Source: Calcarisporiella thermophila CBS 279.70 (taxonomy: Eukaryota > Calcarisporiellomycota). From it: a stretch of 64,000 nucleotides of DNA. A program made the translations under genes and the position numbers. The stretch covers positions 21,557 to 85,556 of the forward strand of contig NW_027192232.1 in NCBI RefSeq assembly GCF_041956535.1, read 5' to 3'. The notes below the pieces were generated by a model. It saw only the letters and a program-made list of their open reading frames with translations. It ran no database searches and was not told the DNA's origin. Shown one piece after another: positions 23,829-33,210 of this stretch. Each line of letters starts with the position of its first letter. The stretch's first letter is position 1.

Positions 23829-24446
23829 TTATCGAACATGCGTTAACTTAGAACGGAGTGGACGCAGGCAATCCTCATTCCGATACTTGGCTAGGATTGA
23901 AAAGTCATACGTGCCAACTTTATCCATTGCAGGGAAGCTATCGGCACAAAGCGAGATTTCGGATTTCGAATTTTTATCGGCTCGTATAGGCATGGGAGGG
24001 GGAGGGACAGCGATAGTTTCGTAAACTATTTCTTCAACATAGGGAGTGGAAGTAGTACATCTACCGGTGGTGTCGGGATATATGGTTATAGGGCGAGGCG
24101 TAATGGGCGATATCGTAGGGGTCAAGATAGGAGGAGGAATAGGAGGAGGAGGGGGGCCCCATTGATACCAAGTTGTGGTGGTCACCGAAGTCCTTGCGGG
24201 AGACATAACAATAAAGTAGTTTTGCACGGACACACAATTCCCGTCATAATACGCTGTACCGCGGATTTTAAACTGCCCATTTTTCGGGACGCTTAAACGA
24301 ACTGGTGAACACAAATGAACCCTACGGGAATCTCCAGTAGTCAGAAATCCGACTCTGGGATCGTTACTAGTGTCTACCGCAGGGCGAGGTAAATAGAAAG
24401 CAAGAGTAAAATGTAAAAAGGCCAAAAGACAGAAGGTGCGATACAT
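23829..24446 (-). CDS. Secreted cysteine protein with proline-rich linker (family member 2)
   Basis: 205 aa, single exon, unrecognised family. The signal peptide covers about residues 1-17 (MYRTFCLLAFLHFTLAF). A dibasic RR at 41-42 precedes the first half: HLC at Cys46, then NGQFKIRGTAYYDGNCVSV with Cys71. The second half has SLC at Cys167, FPAMDKVGTYDF, then KYRNEDCL with Cys193. These match the halves of the gene at 22575. Here the halves are separated by a long Thr/Pro-rich linker (about residues 84-155, including five and four consecutive prolines) that holds an extra Cys130, an insertion the other two members lack. Such Pro/Thr linkers are usually O-glycosylated and extended. Expression may be driven from the TATA element about 70 bp upstream. 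Confidence 0.75.
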   Translation of the reverse strand: MYRTFCLLAFLHFTLAFYLPRPAVDTSNDPRVGFLTTGDSRRVHLCSPVRLSVPKNGQFKIRGTAYYDGNCVSVQNYFIVMSPARTSVTTTTWYQWGPPPPPIPPPILTPTISPITPRPITIYPDTTGRCTTSTPYVEEIVYETIAVPPPPMPIRADKNSKSEISLCADSFPAMDKVGTYDFSILAKYRNEDCLRPLRSKLTHVR

Positions 24447-24876
24447 GATTCCAAATAACCAATGGCACTAGAGAAAAAAAATGCCTCAAAGACTCGGTCC
24501 AGATTCCGCGCATCCTTATATACTAGAGCACACCTTAAGTTAACTGGGGTTCAATAGGGCGCTGAAATGGCTAACACTGCTCTTCACACATAAATAAGCC
24601 TTCTTTGATTAAGATTCGATTTGAACCTCGAACAATTTCGATGTTCATGAAACATACTACTTGACAATAAGAACAGTCTTGGAAACATGAATTAGACCCT
24701 GTTTATATCAAAAACTCCTCATTCTCATAGCAAAGCTGCTAAAGTTATGAGCTTTAAGTTGATGTGCTCTTGAGAATGTTAGATTAAGCCCATTTATTAG
24801 TCATTGAAAAGGGTATTAAATACTATATATTCAATCCAATTAGTAATTAATCAAGTGAGAGAATTTAAAAAATAAA
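24447..24876. other. Intergenic between secreted-protein gene and receptor 3' end
   Basis: AT-rich. One TGAAACA heptamer (24648..24654) matches the yeast pheromone-response element, but the motif occurs at several unrelated places in the window, so I give it little weight. Confidence 0.5.
24514..24522 (-). promoter_or_regulatory. TATA element upstream of secreted-protein gene
   Basis: TATATAAGG read on the minus strand, 68 bp ahead of the start codon at 24446. Good position for a core promoter. Confidence 0.45.
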
Positions 24877-26034
24877 CTAGCATTTATCGCTAACTTCAAG
24901 CACAATTTGTATCTCTTCGCCCTCTTCATTTCGCATTCTTTTTAGGTGATCTGATTGGCTCTGCTCGCAATTCGAACAATAGTTCAATGCATTTCCACCT
25001 GTCACTGGCGAAGCTTTCACATGGCTCTCGATCCAAACGATCCGGATGGGAAAGCGCTGAGCAGTTTGTTTACATTTTAAATATAGCGACTCCCCCAAGC
25101 GATTGTATAAGCGGAGCGCTTCATGTGAAAGGCCAAAGAAAATAAACCAACATAATGACACAAGTGCATGCCAGTTAAACAGTGCAGCGGGCGCGTCGTT
25201 TATTACGATGGGAGTCCAGAAATTTTTAACGCCTCCACTCGCTGGAGCCGTGTCTATGAATTGGAGATCACGTACAAGTTCGATTGTATTTGTAGGAATG
25301 GCGATAAGAAGATACACAAGACAATATAGAGCTATGCGATAAAGGTGATCCTTTTTAATATTAAGCTGTGTACGTTCGAGGATAGCGTCGATTTCATTTT
25401 TTCGTTGAAATATGGAAGCCAAAATTTTCCCTACATAAGTCAGATGGTTGTTTTTTTAATATTTACTGCTATAAATATTCATTCTGAGTGAAATTATAAT
25501 ACCGCAATCATAGACACCTTGGGCCGCAAAAATGGTGGGCCAAATCGAGAGAAGGAGTAGAGCTCGCCAGCCCTCCAACTCCAAACTTGCAAAGCATCCT
25601 CGTACAGGCGCAATATCATAAATCCTCTTTGCGGTAGCATACCGTAAACCAGAATAGAGAAAAGGAAATACTCCCGCTATCAAAATATCCATTCCAAATA
25701 TATATCTCTTCGTTCTGTTTGTTATCGCATCTGGGGATGAGAGAAACATATGCATAGTCGAGAGTGCCCTGTTACAAGATAATAGTAACCCGACGGGAAT
25801 GGCGGACTGAAGGCTTGTGGAGACAAGACAATATGCCCTCGCAATATCACCTGTTTCCTCTTTGAAAATCAAAGCATTCACGAAGGTAATTAGATTGGAT
25901 GCAAGGGCCCAGACAGCCAAAAGGCAAATGGCAGGAGAACTTCGTAACGTGCGTACATAGAGCACCGGGGTACAGCACAGGATCCCAATAAAAGAGGTAC
26001 ACAGTACTAAAGAAGCGGGTAATGGACTCCCCAT
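24877..26034 (-). CDS. Ste3-type pheromone receptor (seven-transmembrane GPCR)
   Basis: Predicted plasma-membrane receptor of the fungal Ste3 class, which binds lipopeptide pheromones and signals through a G protein to the mating MAPK cascade. CDS complement(join(24877..25430, 25467..26034)), 373 aa. Seven hydrophobic segments can be traced: four before and one across the conserved region IYDIAPVRGC..EGWRALLLLSIWPTIFAAQ, then IALYCLVYLLIAIPTNTIEL and NWHALVSLCWFIFFGLSHEALRLYNRL. Family hallmarks are Asn in TM2 (NLITFVNALIF), the YDI..GC loop before TM5, the Arg/Lys-rich third cytoplasmic loop (SRKILASIFQRKNEI) and FFGL in TM7. The intron is only 36 nt (25431..25466). It preserves phase and the loop; the alternative donor upstream would delete the loop. 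The cytoplasmic tail is short. A Ste12-like gene lies about 2.8 kb away. Confidence 0.85.
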
Positions 26035-26367
26035 TTATATTAGGCGGCCTTAAAATTTACACTCATCAAAAGTAGTATGCGGGAAATGATTTTTTATATA
26101 ATCTTTATATTCTTTCCGAGCTTTTTTTTAATCTTTTAATGTCCAAATATGTTAACTAAACGTTCTAAGACTCGGTACACATTTAAAGCAAAATTATTGG
26201 GGCACTTGCCGTTTTACAAAGCTTATAATTTAGAATTCCGATGCTTGGAAAAGATGCAAGTCTGATATAACTTAGCTGATTAGATGATTCCAGCAGTCTA
26301 TCCTATGGAATGAGAAATAAAAGCAATTATAGAAGTTATTTTTGTTATTCAAAGATATGCACATCTA

Positions 26368-26389
26368 TTGCCATCCGTTGCCATCCGTT
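26368..26389. repeat. Tandem duplication of a 10-bp unit
   Basis: TTGCCATCCG occurs twice head to tail, followed by TT, about 335 bp upstream of the receptor start codon. Confidence 0.7.
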
Positions 26390-26828
26390 AAATTATTATC
26401 TCTATGATTTAAGATCAAATCCTAAACCTTCTATTTTGAAGTATATACAACTCTAAAAAATCTTTGTGCTTATTTAGGGTTATTTCTCCTTATTGTTTCA
26501 TGCCCTCTAAAGAAGGGGTGGTATCCTTTTTCTCTTAAATCAACAGGAGTCAACAGTGATAAACCCATCTATACAGGGCGTGGGCCTAGTGATATATTTG
26601 ATTCTCTAGGGATCATGAGGGGAAAATGAGACATGGGTCAAGCATCCTACGTAAAATTAAAGAAATGTAAAATCTTCATACCATGGAAAAACGGGTGGAT
26701 ATCTATTCAGAGTTAAATAACGATCTTCCTTTCTACATACTAATTACAGCCAATAAAGTCACATTGCAATCGCGGATATTTTTTTTTCATAAATTGAGCC
26801 TCTATATATTAGAGAAGAATTCTTTTTT

Positions 26829-26844
26829 CTGTATAAATATACAG
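26829..26844 (+). promoter_or_regulatory. TATA-containing palindrome
   Basis: CTGTATAAATATACAG: 7-bp arms around AA, centred about 60 bp before the start codon at 26898. It includes TATAAATA and so may be the core promoter or a dimeric-regulator site. Confidence 0.4.
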
Positions 26845-26897
26845 CATATATATTCATCAATAAACTCTTGCGGTTTAAGCCAAGGTGCTTGAAAAAT

Positions 26898-27281
26898 ATG
26901 TTTGCTAAACTCCTACTTCTTGCTCTCGCACTCAATACTATCGCAGAGCCTATAGCCAACAGTCATAAACTGGTGCCTTATTGCTATACTCCACATATTC
27001 CTGCGTATCATGAGGGGATATATCGTATCGAAGGGAGCGCTAAATATTCCGGTGGTTGCGTTGAAGTTGCACGATTAGGTGTTTCGCCCCCCGATTATGA
27101 TCAGGGAACACCCGAGGAACTTATCGAAAATATGAAGCGAAGTGAAGGTATACCACTCTGCAAAAACACGATGCCGGTAGAGAATCATGGAACATACAGC
27201 TTTGAAGTGGGGGCCGTGTACAACTTTGGCGATAGCTGCTTGGGTGTAAAAGAGGTGAAAGCAGAGCGTATTGGAGCATAG
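26898..27281 (+). CDS. Small secreted four-cysteine protein (family member 3)
   Basis: 127 aa, single exon, same unrecognised family as the genes at 22575 and 23829. Signal peptide about residues 1-16 (MFAKLLLLALALNTIA). First half: YCYTP with Cys29, then HEGIYRIEGSAKYSGGCVEV with Cys54. Second half: IPLC with Cys88, MPVENHGTYSFEVGAVY, then GDSCLGV with Cys114. An acidic linker (PPDYDQGTPEELIENMKR) ending in Lys-Arg separates the halves, so a dibasic site again falls between them. The ATG at 26898 is used because it opens directly into the signal peptide. The gene is transcribed away from the Ste3-type receptor. Confidence 0.75.
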   Translation: MFAKLLLLALALNTIAEPIANSHKLVPYCYTPHIPAYHEGIYRIEGSAKYSGGCVEVARLGVSPPDYDQGTPEELIENMKRSEGIPLCKNTMPVENHGTYSFEVGAVYNFGDSCLGVKEVKAERIGA

Positions 27282-28790
27282 TCCAAAGAGCCCGGCTCTC
27301 CCAGTCAACTTCATAGTTTTGCTTGAAAAGAATGGCCCGTTTGGTCTCCATTTTTTCATATGACTTAACTCTCCTCTAATTGATAATCGAATCATGAGCT
27401 GTGAAAGAGAATAATTATGAAAACAGTTGCTCTGGCTTGTAGTAATACAGGTATTGCGTGGTTTAGAAAATTTGAGAGTGTTTAATGTATAAATAGATAT
27501 GTTATAATAAATTCGAGATATATTAGTCTTTTCGACTTTTCAGGTTTTTCAAAGAGCTTTTACGATTTTTAAAAGGTTTGGCCAAGACAAGCTATTGAAA
27601 CGATAGAGTTGTTGGCTCAAACAATTTCTATAGATTCTAATCTGATGGTCCTGTACTTTAGTCTATTACTCGATTGAGAAAGTATTTCTCGTTTTTTAGG
27701 CTTACACAAAGAAATTTATGGCTGGGACAAATCAGCGCTGAAAACCCAAGTCGAGCGGGAGATTGGTTCAAATCCGCAACTTTAAACCTAGACCTTGGGG
27801 TGCAATTAATGACGTCACCATCACTAATGAAATAAGAGATGCTTCTTTATTAGTCAACTAGTGCCCAACTCGTAAGCCCAATTGCACACTTCAAATTTCA
27901 TTCGAAGGATTATCTAAAGTGTAAATCAATAATGACAGTTTTAATCACAGTTAGTAACAAATAATCCAACCCTTGCATATGATCATTTGTAACCCCACTG
28001 GAAACGATGGAAGCGCTGAAATCGAACGATCCGGATTTGGATTAGCCCGGCAATAGCATAAATCCTTGATAGAGTTGGAAGAGTGATCGAGAATTCACCA
28101 GGGGCGAGCTCTTCTACCGAGGTCAGGCAAGCGAGACGTCTTGAAAGCCGGCGGACAAAAATGCCTAGAACTCTCTGCAAACTCTCTGCTTAGCTATGAG
28201 GCTGAAAGGGCTGATGCAACACGAAGGCCCATTGCACGTAACCATAAGAAGGCTGTATTAAATATAGCGCGGTAGAAGGCACCCGAGATGAACCATAGGA
28301 CCCAAGTGCATGGGCAGTTTATAGCAGACTATTTTTGCTGGATACTACACGAAACGCTCACAAATCCAAGATGACGACGGAAGGACGGCGTGACTTGCTT
28401 TTTATATTAGCAAGATAAATCCGGCCACTCTAGGCCAAAGGATTGAAACCCAGCTGTATGAATATTGGAATTTATCATTTTTAATTAATTTTAAGCTCAA
28501 GGATTGGGCGACGAAGCACAGATGGCCGGTGTAATTAGGTGGTGTTTCGAAAAATTGAAGTATATCTTGAGGGAGGAAGACGCTTTCGACCTGCATTTCA
28601 TTTTGTCATTTCCATAATTCCTAGTCATTCCCTTCCCCTCCCCCCTTTCCCTCATTCTGTAGTTTGCTGAGCCGCCACTAACCCTTGGCTGCCCTCCATT
28701 CCTACCACGCATACGTACGCACGCGCTCACGCACACCCACCTCTCCCCCATTCTCATAGTAATACACTAATTCATTCGCATATCATCACC
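27282..28790. other. Intergenic, upstream of STE12-like gene
   Basis: About 1.5 kb, AT-rich, turning CT-rich over the last 180 bases before the start codon. A B-box-like GGTTCAAATCC near 27765 does not fold into a tRNA. No gene seen. Confidence 0.55.
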
Positions 28791-29984
28791 ATGAACCCCA
28801 TTGACGCCGTGGTCCAGCTTCCACTTGAAGAGCGTTCCCAATACACCGCTGCCCTTCGCTACTTCCTCTCCACAGCCCCGGGCGCTTGCTCCGCCACGGC
28901 GCCCTATCAAACCTTCAAACTCCCCACGGGGGACAAGATCACTTGCGTTTTCCACAACGATATACCTTTTGTTTCGGCGCCCGACATCTTGCGTATACTG
29001 TACTGTCGCTTTGCGCTTCTGGGACGGCAAGTGATAGACCTGCGGAAATTCGAGGAGGGCATCCAAAGCGATCTGCGCCACCTTCAGGTGGGTCTGTCCG
29101 CGACTCTCGAGGAAACAAGGTCGCCGCTCCTCCAACTTCTGCACTGCAAGGGGAGTATAAAAACGCTCAAGAGGCAGAAGGTCTATTTCTGGTTCGCAGT
29201 GCCGTATGACAGGCTGTTCCTGGACGCGCTGGAGAGGGATATCCGGCGAGAGAGGAGAGGGATGGCCACAACCAGCATTGCCTTGGCTGAGCCCGCAACC
29301 CGCGTGAGCATGGACCGAACCGACGCCCGATTTTTCGAGCTGAGAAAGGAGCTGCTGGGCGACGAGGGCGCCTCCCATTTAGCCGGCGTGGCGGAGGGGG
29401 AGTCGTTTTTGGAGCAGCTAGAGGAGGCGAAATCGGCCACCGCGTTTTCCCTTTCGCCGACCTCGACCGTTACCCACGAGGACGAGAGGGAGAATCCCGC
29501 CCTCTCGTTCAAAGATACTCTCCCGGACCTCTCTCCCACCACCTCGGACTATAACCCGGCCGTTTGCTCGTTTGACAAGCGGGCCTCATCCCTTATGTTT
29601 TCCCCCATGGATTATTTTTCGCCCCTAATACCCTCGCTGCCCATCCTCCAACCCGAATCCCCCGAAAAACTCTCCGAGCCGCCGCTACCAACCCACGACC
29701 GCCCGCACGTCTGCCCCCACGAGGGATGCAGAAAGGCCTTCAAGCGGCTGCAGCACTACAAGCGCCACCAGCGCACCCACACCAACCTCCGCCCATTCGT
29801 GTGCGAGACATGCGGGAGAGCGTTCGCCCGCTCCGACAGCCTAACCGTCCACCAGCGGACGCATCAACGCAATAGCCTTCAGCCGAAGCAGGGCCATTTG
29901 GTGAATGCGCATGGTAACAAGCAGCCGATGGCGGGGGCCACGGAGCAGGAGTCCTTTGGAAATGTACAACTAATAAATTATTAA
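28791..29984 (+). CDS. STE12: Ste12-like transcription factor (STE domain plus two C2H2 fingers)
   Basis: Predicted nuclear target of the mating/filamentation MAPK cascade; 397 aa in one exon. The N-terminal STE DNA-binding domain (about residues 13-150) shows its conserved core: ALRYFLSTAP, ITCVFHNDIPFVSAPDILRI, FEEGIQSDLRHLQ, LEETRSPLLQLL, RQKVYFWFAVPYDRLFLDAL, ERDIRRE. An acidic, Ser/Thr/Pro-rich middle follows. Two C-terminal C2H2 zinc fingers (about 306-358: CPHEGCRKAFKRLQHYKRH and CETCGRAFARSDSLTVH) identify the filamentous-fungal form; budding-yeast Ste12 lacks them. The protein is short for the family (often 600-700 aa), mainly through a shorter middle and tail. It is convergent with RPT6, 139 bp away, and near the Ste3-type receptor. 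Confidence 0.93.
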   Translation: MNPIDAVVQLPLEERSQYTAALRYFLSTAPGACSATAPYQTFKLPTGDKITCVFHNDIPFVSAPDILRILYCRFALLGRQVIDLRKFEEGIQSDLRHLQVGLSATLEETRSPLLQLLHCKGSIKTLKRQKVYFWFAVPYDRLFLDALERDIRRERRGMATTSIALAEPATRVSMDRTDARFFELRKELLGDEGASHLAGVAEGESFLEQLEEAKSATAFSLSPTSTVTHEDERENPALSFKDTLPDLSPTTSDYNPAVCSFDKRASSLMFSPMDYFSPLIPSLPILQPESPEKLSEPPLPTHDRPHVCPHEGCRKAFKRLQHYKRHQRTHTNLRPFVCETCGRAFARSDSLTVHQRTHQRNSLQPKQGHLVNAHGNKQPMAGATEQESFGNVQLINY

Positions 29985-30123
29985 GAAGAAGTTGATTTTA
30001 TTCATTCTACAAGAATTCAGAAGTAGAAGATAGTTAGATGAGAGAAAAGAGAGGAAGAAATGTAAGAAAAGTGCTGCCGAAATAAAAATCCAGAAAGAGT
30101 TAGCGGCCTCTGGCGCCCGGCCC

Positions 30124-31627
<1,504 letters not shown>

Positions 31628-31830
31628 GGTTTGATCAAAGGGTAGAATAAATCAGCGAAACGACGCGTTGATATTCAAGGTAGCATGCGTAATACTGATG
31701 GAATCGTCACTGTATGATATCACTCAAATTTTCAACAAGCTTCTATCACTCGCTAACCTTAACTCTTTCTTTACAAAAAGCCCATCTCTTTCCAATTCCC
31801 TTTCCTAATTTATTAGTCGCCCATACAGAA
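31628..31830. promoter_or_regulatory. Bidirectional promoter, RPT6 / Ral
   Basis: Only 203 bp separate the two start codons, so both core promoters must lie here. Pyrimidine-rich on the Ral side. Confidence 0.6.
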
Positions 31831-32580
31831 ATGGCCAAAAAAAAGAAACACGATCTTCCCCTTCACAAGGTTATCATGGTAGGTCCCGGAGGGGTTGGTA
31901 AGAGTGCGCTCACCCTACAGTACATGTACGGTGATTTCGTGGAGGAGTACGACCCGACAAAGGCCGACTCTTACCGCAAGAAAGTCATGTTGGATGGGCA
32001 AGAGTGCCAAATCGATATTCTCGATACGGCCGGGCAAGGTAACGTTAATCATTCAGATGAGACGCCTGCTAAGGAAAGGAGAGAGCCCATACTAATTGAT
32101 ATCTCATGAATTGTTCAAATGACCGCGAACAGAGGAGTATGCGGCGGTAAGCTTTTCAAACTCTCTTTTTATCCTTTTTCTCCCCATCTCCACTCTAAAT
32201 GCGCCTCCCAAGCTTAGATCCGTGACAATTATTATCGCTCTGGTGAGGGCTTCCTGTGCGTCTTTTCCGTGTGCGAGCATGAATCCTTTGAGCACACTCA
32301 AGAGTTCCGGGATCAAATACTCCGTGTGTTGGACGATGAAGCCATTCCTTTCATCCTTGTTGGCAATAAGGTTGATCTTGCGCACCTGCGGAAGGTGACG
32401 ACTGAGGAGGCTAAGACACGGGCAAGCGAATGGGGTTGCCCTTACGTCGAAACATCCGCGAAAACCCGCCAAGGCGTGGATGAGGTGTACACACAGCTTA
32501 TGAGAATGATTAGGGATCGAAAAGATATGGCACGGGAGAGAGAACGAAAAGCAAAGAAGGGCAAGTGCATTATTCTTTAA
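31831..32580 (+). CDS. Ral-type small GTPase
   Basis: Ras-superfamily switch, 194 aa, closest in motif detail to animal RalA/RalB, which act on exocyst and membrane traffic. CDS join(31831..32038, 32133..32146, 32218..32580). Exon 1: Lys-rich start, then [20 protein letters not shown] (P-loop), [12 protein letters not shown] (the Ral-style effector loop) and [10 protein letters not shown]. Exon 2 is only 14 nt and supplies EEYAA of switch II. Exon 3 opens [16 protein letters not shown] and carries NKVD and ETSAKTR. The C-terminus is a Lys/Arg-rich tail ending CIIL, a CAAX box whose final Leu predicts geranylgeranylation. The introns are 94 and 71 nt. Without the microexon the frame breaks. 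Rsr1/Rap-type fungal GTPases are the main alternative, but KADSYRKK and LHKVIMVG favour Ral. Confidence 0.93.
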
Positions 32581-33210
32581 GTGCTGTCCCCCTTTTTTTC
32601 TTCTCTTTCTTTCTTTCTTTTCTCTCTAACTTGACTATAGAATTGTTTTTATTGTTGTAACCACATTTTATATTCTCACCACTTTCTTTCCTTTTTCTAG
32701 TGGCAAGTTTTTTTAGGTGTGTTGGTGAGAGTGATTTTATAGTCTTCTAAATAATTTTTCTTTTTCTATTTTCTTTCTTTCTTTCTTTCTTTTTTTTTTT
32801 TTATTTTCTTTTTTGCTTTTGTTTGCTTATCTAGATAATATTCTATACTCTTTTATTGTTTTCTTTTTCTTCCTTTCAACCTATTCCCTACAATTTTTTT
32901 TTGTTGTTCTCGCTCTTGTCTTTGAGCTAGATCGCTCTCTTTGAAATATTTCATTCTATCCTAACGTATCCGATCCACTGTTAAAAAGTCGTCCAAGGTG
33001 CAGCTGAAACAGTCAAAAAAAAACTTAAATGTTTTATCTAATAGTTTGTGCGGTTATTTACAAATATAAGTATTAAACGTAATGAAAACTGTATAGATAT
33101 GGATAAATATATAGCTATAAAATCCGGAGGAATTACGAGGAATTCAGATAGCTATAGAAAAAAAAAAAAAGAAGAGAGAGAGAAAGCTATGAACAATAAA
33201 AGAAATAGTA
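32581..33210. other. Intergenic, convergent, pyrimidine-rich
   Basis: Convergent 3' region of the Ral and velvet genes, dominated by T/C runs on the plus strand, with a TTTC microsatellite listed separately. No gene seen. Confidence 0.6.
32771..32812. repeat. TTTC microsatellite merging into poly-T
   Basis: About seven TTTC units followed by a T run of roughly a dozen bases in the 3' flank of the Ral gene. Confidence 0.8.

Larger units (their letters stand above)
26035..26897. other. Divergent intergenic region, receptor / secreted protein
   Basis: Shared upstream region of the receptor (minus) and the third secreted-protein gene (plus). Very AT-rich. It holds a 10-bp tandem duplication and a TATA-containing palindrome, listed separately. 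Confidence 0.6.

Noticed and set aside
24648-26500. TGAAACA/TGTTTCA heptamers (24648, 26494) as Ste12 pheromone-response elements near the receptor
   Set aside because: The same heptamer occurs inside or near unrelated genes (for example near 10223, 14490, 42607, 56067), at about chance frequency; no paired sites are present.
27760-27785. tRNA B-box-like GGTTCAAATCC
   Set aside because: The bases on either side do not form a T stem (only two G-C pairs), and no acceptor or anticodon stem is found upstream.
22575-28790. CAAX-ending pheromone precursor near the Ste3-type receptor
   Set aside because: I looked for short frames ending C-aliphatic-aliphatic-X in this interval and found none I could support.
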